The notes under the pieces were generated by a model that made no database searches, had not been told where the DNA came from, and saw only the letters and a program-made list of their open reading frames with translations. Below, piece by piece: positions 1-12,814 of a DNA stretch of 64,000 bases (position 1 is its first letter; each line of letters starts with the position of its first letter). Source of the stretch: Auricularia sp. M13 (Eukaryota > Basidiomycota > Agaricomycetes > Auriculariales > Auriculariaceae). Position numbers and translations under genes: made by a program. The stretch spans positions 8,742,001-8,806,000 of the forward strand of contig CM073193.1 of NCBI GenBank assembly GCA_037042915.1, given 5' to 3'.

Positions 1-3000
1 GCCCAGCGCCTGCCGTCTCTTGCGCGGCGAAAGATCGTCCAGCGTCAGTGGCCTGTAAGGATCGTGGTCTTCTTCACCCGCGCTCGATTCGTCCGCCTCG
101 TCTGCGGAGCGCGGCGGCGGAGGAGGAAGGACCGGCGGCGCAATGCGTTTGCTCGACGGAGGGTTTGATTTTGGCTGAGGTTCAGGCTCGGGCTGAGCTA
201 TCCACGCCAACCTGCATATCATGAACTTTGTCAGTAGCTAATAGAGTCTCAAAGGAAAGGAAAATGGCGAGCACGCACCCGCTGGCCTTGAGCAACTTCT
301 CGCCATACTTCGCAAGGACATCCGCAATGCCCTCTCCCTCGTTCTCCTTACCCTTCCCGCCGTCCTTGGGCTTTGTCTTGGCCTTTTCCTGCGCAGTGAG
401 CGCGCGTTTGAACTGCGACGGGGGCAGGCGCTCCTTCGCTTTGGCCTGCGCCGTCACAGCTGGTTTCGCCTTGGGCTTGAGAATGCCCTTGGGCGCCGTG
501 CGCGCCGACACCGCGCGCGCGGGATCAGTCTACACAACAAGGTCAGCACCGCCCATCCCCACAAAGTCTGAAAAAATCGAACTCACCGGAGCAGACGCAG
601 GCTTCCTGGCAGCAGGCTTGGGATTGGCGGTAGACGCAGGCTTGACACTGTTCGACGGAGGAGGAGGGCGCTCGCGGCTCTTGCTCTTGCTCGTGTTCAT
701 ATTGCGCTCGCGCAGCGGCCTCTCCTTCGCCTCAGCAGCGCGCTGCCGACTGGCCGCCGTGCCCGCTGCAAATCCGCCCCGCTCCCTCTCCTTCCTGGGC
801 GCCGGCGCTGCCTCCGCGGGACGCGTGCGGGTCGCTTGGGGCTGCCGACTCTGCGAGCGCGCACGATCACGAGCAGGCGAAGTAGGTCGTGAGCGCGACC
901 GACTTCGACTCCCTCTGGGCGACGGCGGCCTTGACCGCGACCTCTCCCTCCCGCGCTCAGGCGACGGCGGCCTCGAGACCGAGATGGAGTTCGCGCGGCT
1001 CCTGCTGGCCGCAGTCGGCGCCATGTACCCCGCACCGCCGCCGCGCGTAGAGTGCGGGCTGAGCTCGATGCCGCGATGCGTGTTGCTGTCCCTCACGCGG
1101 CGCGCGAACATGTCGTCCACGCGCGCCTCCTGTTGCGCGGCGAACGAGCGGCTCCGCGGGCGCGACGTCGAGGGCCCAGCGCCAGTGGCTGAGGGGCGCG
1201 TGGATGCACGGCCGCGTGAGAGCGGGCTCGCCGCGCGGGACTGCGGACGAGAGTATGCATATTGGGGACTGGCGCGACGCGACCGCGTCGCGTATTGCGG
1301 GCTAGCAGGCCGCGACCTCGCAGTGTATTGCGGACTGCCGGGACGCGACCTGGCATCGCGTTGGAGGCTAGGAGGCCGCGACCTCGCCGCAGCATATTGC
1401 AGACTAGCAGGCCGCGAGCGCACAAGCGCACGCTCGAACGGCGGCTCGGGGCTCGCCGGGCGCGACGGCACATACTCATACTGATGCTGCTCGGGCGCAG
1501 GCGCGGGCATTGGCACCCGGACCGCACGGCGGATGACGACGGCCGGGCTACGCAGCGGCTGCGACCTCAGCGGGCTGTACAACGCACCCGCACCGATGCT
1601 CGTCCGGCTCTGGTGTCGGGCGGCGGGGCGCGCGGGGCTGATTTGCATCGCGTCTGTGTCTTCGCGGTGAGGAGCAGGCGGTTCGTCCGGCAGCGTCGGG
1701 TAGAGGGCTTGGCGAGTGCTCGCCCTCCTACTCGGGCTCGCCGCGTCCAGGTCCATCCCATCCTCCTCCTCATCGTCGTCGTCGTCGAACACGTGGGCAT
1801 ATGTGCGCGCAGGGCCGGCGGCCGAGGCGCGGCGCGAGGCACGCGCGGCTGAGTCGCGACGCGATGTCACGGATTCACGGCGCGAGACAGCCGACTCGCG
1901 ACGCGACGAGACCGAATTGCGACGCGACGGCGCTGCGGGCTGCCCGAAGTCGAAATCGAAGCCGCCGGGCATGGACATGTCTGCCATCGTGTCGTCCTGA
2001 TCGGGCGCGGCGACCGACTCGCGGCGAGCAGGCGGAATGGACTCGCGGCGAGGTGCAGCCGATTCGCGACGAGCTTGTGGAATAGATTCGTGACGGCGAG
2101 CGTCAGAAGTCGAAGCGGAAGTGGAAAGGCAGGGCGCAGCGGCAGGTCCAGATTGAGCTTGCAATTGGGACGCAAGCGAACCTCTGCCAACGGAGCCTTG
2201 GGTGACCGTTGAAGTCGAGTCACGACCGGCGCGGCGAGACGGAGGCTCGTCTGCGTCCTGTGCCATGGCGACATCGTCGTTCGCACCCGCGACAGCAGCA
2301 GAAGAGTCGCGGTGGCGGCCAGCGGCAGGAAGTGACGGACGCGGCGCAGTCTGAGCGCGGGACACAAGAGAAGCTCTGGGAGCTTGAGCAACGGATTCCT
2401 CGACCTGACGCGCAGGAGCAGGAGGTTCATCGCGGGCTTCATCTTCGGCTGGGACCCTCAAAACACGGCGTGCATGCAGCGAGGACGACGCACGCGCGGG
2501 CGCGTTCTCGACATACTCAGGACCTTCATCCTCCTCGTTTTCTTCGACCACCTGGCCCTGGCTTTGAGTGGGTGCGGTCGACACCCGTCTGGCTCGAGGT
2601 GGGGTTGGCTCTTTGCGAACGGACGCTCGACGTGGTGCGGGCTCAGGTTCTGCGGGCGAGATCGAAGACGACGGCTGGGCTACCGGTTGAACAATCACGC
2701 GTGACGCGCGCGCGGATGGCTGGGTTGGGGCGATCTGGGTGGACTGGCGACGGGGAGGTGTTGGCGGGCGGGCGGCCGTAGGCGCGGGTTCGTCCAGCTC
2801 CTGCTGAGGTTCAGGTTCAGGTTCAGGTTGCACGACTACCCGCGAGGCACGCCGGGCCGGCTTCGTCGCTGGAGTTGGTGGGCGCGAGGAGATAGATAAT
2901 CTAGCAGCGGCAGGTTGAGGTTCGGGGGTGGACGATGCCGCATCAAGAGTAGTGGCAACGGGTGAAGCAGGACGAGAAGGGATGCGAGATGCACGAGCAG

Positions 3001-3936
3001 GCGAGGCAAGCCGAGCACGAGCAGGAGAAGCGCGGTTCGCTGGCACGGCAGGCGAGCGAATGCCAGCTTCTCTGAGCGCCCTCTGGCGATCGAGTTCTGC
3101 GCGGAGCTGCATGCGCTCGGTTTCGAGCTGGGCGAGGAGAGCCTCATCATCATCGTCTTCTTCATCGTCGCCTTGAGTCGTGTTCGCAAAAGTGCTAGCG
3201 GCAATGTTGGTCGCGTCTGCGATGTTGGATATGTCGCCCAGCGCTGGGAACGCCGATGTGGAGGCCAAGTTGAACGACGTCGAGGAGACGTTGGTCGATG
3301 TGCTCGTCCGTCGTTCTGGCGAACGGTCAAACCCAGAGAAAAATCTACCAAGGCAGGCTTACCAGTGACTTTGACATGCGCTTGTTCTCGTGGGGCAGCC
3401 GGGGTCGGGCTGGCCGCGCCGGCCTGCTCGTCACCGTCGCTGCTCCAGCCGGCAGCTGCAACGGGTTCCGTCCACTTGATAGGGGGGCGCGATATCCGCT
3501 TGATGCTCTTGTCTGCGGTGGCGGGCGCCTTGGGCCGCTCCTGGGTCGGCGGGCGCGACAACGACAGCGGGCGGGCGGCGCTCTTGGGCACTGGGATGCT
3601 CGACGTGAAGCTGCGCGTGCGCTGGTGCTGGCCGACCGTCCCCGGCACCGCGCTCACGTTCTCCCTGCTGAACGCGCGCGTGCTGGCGCTGGCGGGCACT
3701 GGCAGCCGCGACTTGGGCCGCGCGCGGCGCTTGGGGGTCGGCGTGAGCTGCAGGTGCAATTGTGACTCGTCCGCGTCGGCCGCGAGCGCCGCGTCGAAGT
3801 CATCGTCCGCGCCGAGGAGCAGCCCGCCGCCGTTGCCGCTCTCGTCGCCGAAGTTCACAGGAATCTGGAAGCTTGCGTCCGCGTCGAGGTCGGCGAAATG
3901 GCGCGCGCTGATTTCGCCCTTCGACAGGCCGGCCAT
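1..3936 (-). CDS. Ser/Arg/Pro-rich protein with TPX2-like C-terminus, 5' part (runs off left edge)
   Basis: Partial gene of four visible exons: 3936-3363, 3315-587, 529-279 and 211 to the window edge. The introns (47, 57 and 67 nt) are all GT-AG and keep frame. The start ATG at 3936 opens MAGLSKGEISARHF. The protein is low-complexity: an acidic N-terminus, a stretch rich in SRRES and ARRES, an acidic DDDDDEEEDGMD patch, tandem SRPASPQYA-type repeats, an SR-rich block (SRSRSRPTSP), then a basic KPKAKPAVTAQAKAKERLPP segment. The inverted copy at 36.4-39.7 kb continues further and ends with QPFSFASDARALRDEFEAKR, which resembles the TPX2 C-terminal motif of spindle proteins. That motif cannot be seen here because the end lies outside the window. 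A role in microtubule or spindle function is inference; an SR-type RNA-binding scaffold is the alternative. I am sure of the gene and its exons and unsure of the function. Confidence 0.8.
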
Positions 3937-6900
3937 GGCGATGGTGGTCGCGGAAGGAAGAGCAAGGTTGGACGCGGTCACGTGAGTAAACAAACTCCGA
4001 CTCTCCTCTGTTATCGGTCCGGAACGCCGTGGGACAAACTCCGATGCTCTTTCTTGGTTTCGCGCTTACTCGTCACGCTCGACGTTAATCCTCTCCATTT
4101 GTCGGTGAATTTCCGTGTAGAGCAACGTATTACCAGCGGAGACCGCTGTCTGGCCTTCCGCGCTCGCCCTGCGCGCTCGGGAGTCGAGACTGGCTTACAG
4201 ATAAGTTGCCATTGTCCAACCACGTATGAGGGCGCGGCACGGTGGTGACGCTGAAGCTACGTTCCGCTTGCATTGCCATTCAGTAGGCCACACCAACCAG
4301 GATGAGCGCGAAGACGCGTCTCGAGCAGCTAGCCAGCCAAAGCGCAAATCCACGGAGTCCTTCAATCGGACGATATCCGCTCCGGGCTGTTTGGGCTCGT
4401 GTTTTATACAATGGAACAAATGTGCAGGCTCATTGATATGCTTAGGCCGTAGGTTGCTGCTTCGGGTGAAAAAAGTGTCATTTCCAACTCTCCGGCCCTT
4501 CCTCGCCACGGATTCCACAGCTTGCTGCCAGATTGCTGAAGCCAAATCCTTTCCCGCTTGCTTCTTGTAATGGGCCCCTAAGGGCAAAGAATGGCTCGCC
4601 ATCTGCGTCCAGCCCGCGTGGCTTGGGCTGTACACCCTGCAGGGCATCTTCTCTGCTGTCTGGCCCAGCATTCCTGCAGGGACCGCCTTCCCCTGGAAGG
4701 AAGACTGCAACCAGGATCGTGACATCGAACTGCCCGGCAGCAGTCCAGCTGCGGGAGGCGACCGCTCCGAGGACATCACCTCGCTCTCGACTCGGAGGCT
4801 CGCTAACTTATCCTCTACGCCGGACGCCAAAAGTGCCAGAATACGACTAAAGCTTGCTTCGGCTTCAGCACGCGTTCCCAGGCTGGCGACACGCATGTGC
4901 GCACTGCTTCCTCATCTGCCAACGCATCCTGCAATATACGTATCCGGCTCTACATACTGCACCCGCCCCCAATACTGCGTCTGCTTTGCTGTCACCGTCT
5001 GCCGCAGCGCTCGCATGCCGCGTCTTGGCACCGTCTGAATCGGCAAGCCGAGGGTCCAGTCAGTCTCTGGTCAGGCCGGTCAGGACTCAAGGCATGTTCA
5101 GAAGTTTTTCTGGCGACTTCTGCATCTGGGTGTCGGCGACTCGGGCATCGCCAGGCCAGCGCTGTGGCCGGTCATCAGCGCACTTACCCAGCTTAGCGCT
5201 ACTTCCCAGGACAAATTTAGTATCCCTCGTCAGTTGCTGCTGCGTACCTAATTGTTTCACTGGTCATGACATCTGCTCGCGCGACTTGCCGGCACAGACT
5301 CGCGATGTGTCCAGCAGCCAGAGATGTTACAGTTTCGTCCTGGCCACCATCAACAACTGGCCAATAGAGCGGCCCACATCCTATGAGCTGTCAGCGGTCG
5401 CGAATACGATCAGGGCGCCGGCCGCTCCACCTTCGCGCGTTGTTCGGTTCGGTATTCTGTGCTGTACTGGATCGCTATGGGTACCTACTGTATAATTGGC
5501 ATCTTTTCCCGGAGAGATTTGCTCCTTGCCGCAGAGTCTAGACCTCCTGCCGCCGGCGACGAGGAGTGTGGGGGGCTTGCAATTGACGTCGTTGTTTGGC
5601 ACCCGCGTTCGCATTCGCATTCCCCCAGCAACTGCAGTACTGTAATAATCGGCAAGGGGCATCACCGCGCCTGCCAATTCCCTACTGGGAAACAAACGAC
5701 CAGGCCCCGTGCCTGCATATTACGTGGGTGTTGAGCTGATGGATGCGCGGCATCAAAGATACTGACCGCGACTCATCAGAAATCACTGCAATTGCCCGGG
5801 ATCGACATTAAATATTGCGTAGGCTCCTGAATTCGAAGTGTCTCACTCGCAGACTAAGGACTGGAATTATCATATTCGCGATGATACAGTGCAGTGTCGG
5901 TCTCACGTCTATACCCGCAACAAAAATACGCATGGCTTGTTCTCCGGCTGGGACTCGGGGCAGACTCGGACTCGGAAGGCTCCCGTGGTCGTCTTGCGGG
6001 CACCGGGCGTGATCACGAACTGCCGTGGACTTCAGCTTCTAGCTCAGGCTGCGTCTTCGCACGCGATACCTCCCTGACTCTGCCGATATCTGGATTCAGC
6101 TTCTGCCAGTGGCCTGAAATCACGCGCACGACTGGCAGGTTTATCCTTCGAAGACCTCTGCGCTGCATTTAACTTGCTTCTTCTTCGGCGAGCATTCCAT
6201 TGGTATTCCCGCTTGTATCCGTGCTGCGATACGATATGACGTCCCGGGGGAGGATGACTGATCCCTAGCAGCAGCAGCAGTCAGCCGATCCGGCTAGAAG
6301 TAGAAGACGTCCTCTGGCTCAGGTGCTCGGTGTTTGGTCACTGGTGTGGAATATCCGGGCTTCTTGTCGTTCCGCTTCTCGAAGTTGTCACGCCAAAGCG
6401 CGATCTGGCGCGCATTGCGTAGCCGGCACGCCCTATCAACACCTATATCTGCACACCGGCCCCGGAGAGCTCAGATTAATGCAGGTCGCGCGTCCCCACG
6501 GCGGGAACCTGGCACCCAGCGGGACGGGCGGCCGATTTGGACGCCCGGGGCGATAATTCGAATTGCTATGTAAGATCTTTATCTTTGCGTATAATTGCGT
6601 CGGGCGCGTGATCTGTCGGCGTCCGCGTCGGTGTCGGCGTCGCAGGAATTCTGCAGTGGATTTCCTGCAGTGCTTGGTGTTTGCTGAGACCAAGAGCGGG
6701 AAGAAGCGTTGCACTGTGTACTGTTTGTCAGCCCAAGGCATGCATCGCCCTCGCTTCGCTTTGAGCGCTCGATCCTCGCCTCATGCGGGGTCCCGCGCAC
6801 GGTTCCTCCAAGAGTCCCGGTCGCTGCGGTACGCGCATCTCCACATCTCTGCTAAGGTAACGCTATGGCGTTCCCTGTGGCGCGATCGTCGTGCACTGGC

Positions 6901-9900
6901 AGCAGCTTCGCGGGCGCCAACCGGTGATGCTGCGAGGATGTTGGGCTCGCTGTGATCAGGCACGCATCTGCCTGCGTCGCGGGAGCAGTCTCTCGTGGCG
7001 ACCTGATTCTCGTCCGTAAATCAACGCACCGGATCCGGATCTCGTGCTGCAATTGGCAATGACAAGGAGCGTGCGACTCCATCATCCCGGCCTCGAGCTT
7101 CCTGTCAAGCTCGAAACGCGGACGAGGCCCTGCGTGCGAACTCGACGGTGGGCGGCAGGAACACATGGGCTGGTTGTATTGCGATACGCGCATTACAGAT
7201 TACTGGATGATTCTCTCAGGCGCAGGCTGAGATCTGCGGTCAGCTGGCTCGCGGACTGAATGCTTCTTCTCTATTCGCGTCTCATGCCCAGAATCAGCGC
7301 TAGCACCGCAGAATTGTGGCTGCAGACTTGTGGCTTGTGGCAGGGCGTTCGACTTCGAAGCGAAGCTGCCAGGCCAGTGCTCGTGCGCTGCGCTCACAGG
7401 TAGACTGCAGCCGCCCCAGTGCTACAGCATTGCGCGTGTGCGCGTGACGTGTCCATGCATGGCATGGGCACACTGTTCCCGAACGCCACAACGTGGCTCG
7501 GGAGCGGAAGATTCTCAGATCGCCTGCTGAACTGGGCCAGCATGCGCACCGCGTCGTTCCCGCCACCCGCCACCCCCGGGGATCGTCGTCGCGCATCTGC
7601 GAGCTCAGGGTGACGCGCCTTCTATCTATGGTCATTTGCAGCATACAGTATGAGTGCATGCGTGCCCGTCAGCGAGCGTGCATCATGTGCCGCGTTGTTT
7701 GCTTTGCGCACGTATCTATGGCGCCGGGCGCGCACAATCGAGGGTCCCTTCCAAGTGAGAACAGCAGCCGGCCCGAGCGAGCCTTCCAGTTGCATGAGAC
7801 GGCCACTGCTACCGCTTAGACGTGAGATAATGGTGACGAGGGGATGATGAATCCCTGTCCGAGGAGTGGCATCGTCCGTCCACGATGGTTATCGTGACGG
7901 TGCGACGCGCGCTACCGCCAGACGTCGGCGCGTCGGTGAATGCTCGAAGAAGCTCATGCACCACCTTGCAACGACGTCCTGCCCGGAGCTTTGGTCGTCG
8001 CGAGACAACGGAGCGCTCAATTGTGGCTACATAGTGCTGTAATGCGCGCGGCAGCGGTTGGATCGACGATTGCCTATGAGGTATAGCGCTGCTGTTCCTC
8101 CAAGATCAGGCTGAAATGCACCTATCCTAATCGCAGGCCCACCGCCTAGGCCTCCAATAAGCGTTTTGAGGAATCTGCATTTGTCGGCGTTGATCTCCGA
8201 GGAGCTCCGTACCCTGAGACGTCCCTTCCAATCCCTCGCTTGCGCACGCGGTCGTGTGAAAGCAGGATTGCACGCGCTGGAAGCGACAGGGGAGGTGAAG
8301 GCGCAGATCTGGCTGTTTAAGCCTGGGCGACGGTGAGCCCGGCTTCGTGGCTTCGATGCACCAGTGCCTCTTCCCTGACGACCCATCAACAAACACGCCG
8401 TCCTTCAGAGCCCGTGGGAATGCAGACGTCCTGGTCATATGCCTGTGCGGCTGACAATGGTAGGTCTATTACAGGAGCAGTTGCAGAGTCAGACATCCCA
8501 AGCTCTGAGTTCGGCCGAACGGTTAATCCAAACACGTCCAGCTGACTTGCGGTACTGTGAGATTGTGTTGAAAAGGCATCATGGCAGCAATCTGCTAACT
8601 CGCACGAATAATCTCAGTCGAGGAGCGCCATCCATCATTCACGCCCAGGTCCGAATCCGAATCGAAGCGTTGGCCAAGATTGCCGCCTTCCCCCTCCGAG
8701 TCTGGAAAGTGCACGGTATCAGCAGCAAGCAGAATTCACGGAGAGAGAGCATCTATCTGTCTGCACATTTGACGCCCACAGCTCCTCGGAAAGAGCACTA
8801 GTCTTAGCTGGGCCTGGCAAGTCCCACACACAGTGCATCTCCCGCAATTCCCCGCCTCCGCGGCGTGGTCAGCGCCTACAGCTCCCACTGGCATTGACCT
8901 CGAGAAGCCCACCGGCCGACCCAAGCGGGCCCCTGTACCGCACAGCCCTCCGACAAAAGAAAAACTGAGAAACGGACGCTCGGCCGACGCGGCCAGCGTC
9001 CTATCTCCCCGCCGTGAGGGCGTTTCGAAAAGGCCTATCTCCCGCGAGGGCGTCTCCTCTCGCACAAGCCGGGCGCCACGGAATAGCGCAGCGACGTCTG
9101 GCTGCTTCGACGCCACGCCCGAGTCTGACGGCTGCGCGATTCGCGCGTCGGTCCCCGATCCAGCTGTGACGCTCACACTGGCACTTGGCATGGCAGGACC
9201 ATACACGGTACTGCCAGTGGTGCGAAGCTCCCACCTTCGAAATTCGGGAGCCGGGCCCTCAGCTGCACCCTCGCGGCGTCTATGGTCTTTATGCGTCATG
9301 GGGTCCAATGTTTCCTGCGCCTGTTAGGAGTTGTTTCCGCTACCTATTCAGGAAGAGTCAGTCACAGTGGACGAATTTTGAATTTTGCATTCTGATGCCC
9401 CTTAGAGTCAACGACTTGCACGCCCGTCATCTGCCAGCTGCCAGCTGCAGAATAACAGTAACAGCTAACACGGCCGCGGAGCCGGGGTGATCGTACGAGG
9501 GGACCACGGCTTTCGGGCGCTTCCCATGTTCTGAGCCCGCGATGCATTGAGTCGCCGTCTGGGGGTGTCGGGAATGTACAATAGTATGCAGCGAAGCGAA
9601 GCCAGAGTTACTGAAAATAGGACGAGTGACGCAGTGCATTGTAAGAAGCCCGCAGCGACGCGGACGCGGGGGATCTGCGGTATTAAGCGTGGACCAGAGG
9701 GTGTGCACAGGACAGTACAGTAAGCGCGCGCAGAACGCGCGGGCGAGGGACGTCGTTCCAGCCACTGGACCGCGCGCCGGGTCCGCCGCGGACGCCGGCG
9801 ACGATCTCCGCCAGCGGGTCCAGCCTGCGCTCCGAGCGGTCATCGGAGAGTGCGGCCTGCTATGTACACTGCGTCAAGAGTGGGAACGAGTGCAATGTTG

Positions 9901-11640
9901 GGCCCGGCCTTCCGTCACGATCAGGTTTCTGAACTTCCGAGTCGTGGCCTCCGGGTCGGAGATAATCTGGGAGTGCAACGCGAAGCCCGTACGAAGAACG
10001 CGCACGCCCCTAGGAAGGAAGGGCAGTGACGCGGTTGGGATCAGAGGCCGCGATGCATATGTTGGCCGAGGTTGTTCGAGTTCGCTTGTAGTGCGGTCGT
10101 GTGAGGGATGGACGCGCGCAATGTGTGAGCGGCGAGCGAAGCTTTGAGGTGCGCGGAAGGATACACCAGTGCGATGTTGGACTCTGGAGCACCCGCGAAG
10201 AACAAGCTGCCAAACTACATGTGACGAACAATACGTACGAGCGGTTGAAAATCACGGCCAGTGGTGCAGAGCCCCAGCAATTCCGCGATTTCAGCAGTGT
10301 GAAGAGACTCAGAAGGTCGAATCCTCGTACTTGGGCGCGATCAGTGGTCAGTGGTCGGTGGTCAGAGTTGAGAGTTTGCCGCCCGGGAGTGCACTGTATA
10401 GCCTGGAGGCAGAGCGCCAGATTCTGAACCAGTCCGGGAACGCACAATCAATGCACGAATCATCAAGCCGCTTCGAGCTTGCAGTGTACAGTACTTGGCC
10501 TTGGCACCGGTTTGTGCTCTGACGACACGACCCCATGTTATGCGCGCCCGGCCCCCGCGGGAAGACTCTAGTACTGTAGAATCACCGCATTGGCAAATGG
10601 CACTGCGCGAATCGGCGAGCTGTTGTGTGAGTGCCTCGCGGCCGTTGCAACAAATAAAGAGATCTGAAGACAAAGCCTGTCCCAAGGAGCGCGCGCGCGC
10701 GAAGCAAGTTCTGAAATCTGAATTCGCAATGCACGAGTCGGGCCTCGCGGCGCACCGGTTTGTGCTCAACATTACATTGAACAAACAGATCTGAAGACAG
10801 AACTGATTGGACCCGTATGAGGCAGAGCGCGCGTCCTGTCCAGCCTGAGCAAGCGCCAACGAGAGTGTGAAATGACAGGAGCCAGCCAGCTCGCTTTCCG
10901 CGACGCCCGCATGCGCAACAACAGATCCAATCCAATCCAATCCAGAGGCGAGCCGAAGTCCCATGCCCAGTGTCCCGTGTCCCGTGCCCGGCGTGCATTG
11001 GCGATAGAGATAAGAGTTTTTCGACCCCTCTGCCCGCGCGCGCGCGCTGTTTTACGTACGGTTTCGCAGACACAGGACAATGCACGGGATCGCTACAGTA
11101 GTAGCTGGATGAATAAGCTCAGAGCTGCGCAGCGCGGTCATGTGACGCCCGCGCGCTCGCCTGAGGCGGATGCGAGATTGCGCGACAGCGCAAACTGCCG
11201 GCCGCCCACGACGTCGGACTCTGCGTCACCTGCACTCTGGATTCTGGATTGGGATTAGGATGCCGGCCAACGTGGCTCGGAGTCTTGGGTACGTTTCAAG
11301 GTCACGGTGTGGGAATTAATGGGCGAGAGGTACGCGACGGGCTGACAGGAAGTGATGCATGCAGGGTCCTGACAGTGACAGCCAGTTACAACTTACCATT
11401 CTCAAATTGAAATTGAAATTCCCCCAGGTCAGGTCTTTGTTTTGCACTGTCTTTGGCGCTGTCAATGTCATCGTGAGAGCCTCGGCCTGGCCCAAGCACG
11501 AAACAACAGACAGACGTCACGCCCTTGAAGTTGAACCGCTCACGTGGCCAGCCGCGGCGATTATCTTAGATATGATATCGTGCCGACCGCCCGCGCCGAG
11601 AGTCGGGCGTGCGGGTTTCGTGGCTCAGGGTTTGCCGTTT
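3937..11640. other. About 7.7 kb without a recognisable gene
   Basis: Many overlapping short open frames exist on both strands, the longest 233 codons, but none has family motifs, consistent splice sites or a convincing start. The DNA is GC-rich, and short tandem pentamers (ATCCA) occur near 10928-10942. It may hold long 5' regions, non-coding RNA or decayed genes. I see nothing I can name. Confidence 0.5.
10443..10803. repeat. Imperfect short direct duplication
   Basis: The block CACCGGTTTGTGCTC occurs near 10505 and again near 10753. The block AGATCTGAAGACA occurs near 10659 and 10788. The phrase AATGCACGA precedes the first block in both places. This looks like a decayed duplication of about 100-200 bp in the gene-poor region, with no coding content seen. 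Confidence 0.4.
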
Positions 11641-11647
11641 GGGAAAG

Positions 11648-11656
11648 CTATAAATT
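11648..11656 (+). promoter_or_regulatory. TATA box of the first CxxC-peptide gene
   Basis: CTATAAATT lies about 130 nt upstream of the ATG at 11784. A C/T-rich leader with repeated CTCGC motifs lies between them. The motif GTCGGGCGTGCG is just upstream, and a near-identical GTCGGGCGTACG precedes the TATA of the paralog at 12503. Confidence 0.6.
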
Positions 11657-11783
11657 GGTGCGTCCTGGGCCGTTCTGGAGTTCTCATCCGGCCCCAAGCA
11701 AGCCACTCGCACTCTATCCTCGCCTGCGATCTCACTCGTCGCCTCGCTCGCCCTTACTCGCCCTCGAACTCGCTTCGCTCGCA

Positions 11784-11951
11784 ATGCAGACCTTCGCCGC
11801 GATCCCCACCAACAACGCCGTCTCGGCCGCCCCAGCGCCCGCGTCGGGCGTGAGCGGCGGGCCGCAGTGCGCGCACTGCGGCTGGCGCGGCGGCGACCAC
11901 GCCAAGGGCTGCCCGTTCGACATGAGCCCGCCCAAGCCGAGCCGCCAGTGA
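11784..11951 (+). CDS. Small CxxC peptide (55 aa), paralog 1
   Basis: Uninterrupted 55-codon frame from ATG 11784 to TGA 11949-11951. The N-terminus is Ala/Pro-rich. The C-terminal half carries GGPQCAHCGWRGG followed by HAKGCPFDMSPPKPSR. A paralog 0.9 kb downstream shares the pattern GGPQC-x-HC-x2-RGG-x-HA-x-GCPFDMSPPKP while its N-terminus differs, which argues for selection on the protein. The Cys-x2-Cys, His and Cys could bind a metal ion, but this is inference. There is no signal peptide or membrane segment. I do not recognise the family. A strong TATA box and pyrimidine-rich leader suggest high expression. Confidence 0.7.
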   Translation: MQTFAAIPTNNAVSAAPAPASGVSGGPQCAHCGWRGGDHAKGCPFDMSPPKPSRQ

Positions 11952-12502
11952 AGGTGTGTGCGCGTCGAAAGGTGCGTTCGTTCTTCGCTCTCTTCTAGTT
12001 GGAGCTCACGCGCGCTGCAGCGCTGTGCTGTCCCCACTGACCGTTGACCGTTACCTTTAATTTTGTTCTCTACGCTCTACCCTTTGCGTTCGGTGTATTA
12101 CTTAGTGTCTACCTTGCCCTTGCTGTCGTCGCGCCCGTTCCCCGATGCTCTCCTCCCAACGTTCTGTGCTTTACCTACCGTAGCGTACGTCTAGGCTGTA
12201 GTCTGCCGCGGGCGGAATCCGTATTCAATGCAAATGAACTGAACTGTGTCTGTGTATCCTTGCACGTGTCATCGTCGCCGTCTCTATGCAAATCGCGCAC
12301 GGCCTCCGAACTCCGAACTCGGAGCTCGGAGCAATCTCATCTCGCAATCTCGCAACGCCGAGCCGAGCGCCAAGCCCTCCGGCGCGTGACCGCATCTCAC
12401 ATCAGTATTTGCGCCTGTTTGGGTGCCGGATTGATTATCGGGAGCCGGATGCGGGAGCCGACTCCGAGCGTCGGGCGTACGCGGTGGCTTGCCAAGGGCT
12501 GG

Positions 12503-12511
12503 GTATAAATT
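12503..12511 (+). promoter_or_regulatory. TATA box of the second CxxC-peptide gene
   Basis: GTATAAATT lies about 160 nt upstream of the ATG at 12674. It is preceded by GTCGGGCGTACG and followed by a C/T-rich leader, matching the promoter of the paralog at 11784. The duplication therefore included the promoter. Confidence 0.6.
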
Positions 12512-12673
12512 GGCGCTGCGTGTTCCCCCCTCAACCTCCTTAACCCGCCCAGTCCACCCACCCTTGCGAGTTCTGCCTCTGTTCTCCTCGCCCTCACTCA
12601 ACGCCCTCACCTCAACGCTCTCATCCTCCTCGTTGCCCAACCCTCGTCGCGTCGCCTACGCTCCTCGCCCGCA

Positions 12674-12814
12674 ATGCACGCCCCGACATCCGCCTCGACC
12701 CCCGTCAACGCCGTGAGCGGCGGGCCGCAATGCTGCCACTGCACCGTGCGCGGCGGCGGGCACGCCGAGGGCTGCCCGTTCGACATGAGCCCGCCCAAGC
12801 CGCGCCGTCGCTGA
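12674..12814 (+). CDS. Small CxxC peptide (46 aa), paralog 2
   Basis: A 46-codon frame from ATG 12674 to TGA 12812-12814. It shares SGGPQC, the CxxC pair (CCHC here), RGG, H, GCPFDMSPPKP and a basic tail with the 55-residue paralog upstream. The variable N-terminus is shorter. It lies in tandem, in the same orientation, with a matching promoter. I do not know its function. A small zinc-binding or redox peptide is possible from the Cys/His pattern only. Confidence 0.7.
   Translation: MHAPTSASTPVNAVSGGPQCCHCTVRGGGHAEGCPFDMSPPKPRRR

Noticed and set aside
228-1484. Long open frame antisense to the Ser/Arg/Pro-rich gene (418 codons)
   Set aside because: It mirrors the repeat-rich coding strand; splice sites and the inverted copy support only the minus-strand gene.
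4195-4896. Open frame of 233 codons on the minus strand in the gene-poor stretch
   Set aside because: No domain, biased composition or start context; such lengths occur by chance in GC-rich DNA.
8736-9327. Overlapping frames of 190 (minus) and 164 (plus) codons
   Set aside because: Both strands are open over the same bases, a sign of low stop density; no family motif on either.
10300-10345. GGTCGAATCC string like a tRNA B box
   Set aside because: No A box or cloverleaf stems at the right distance.
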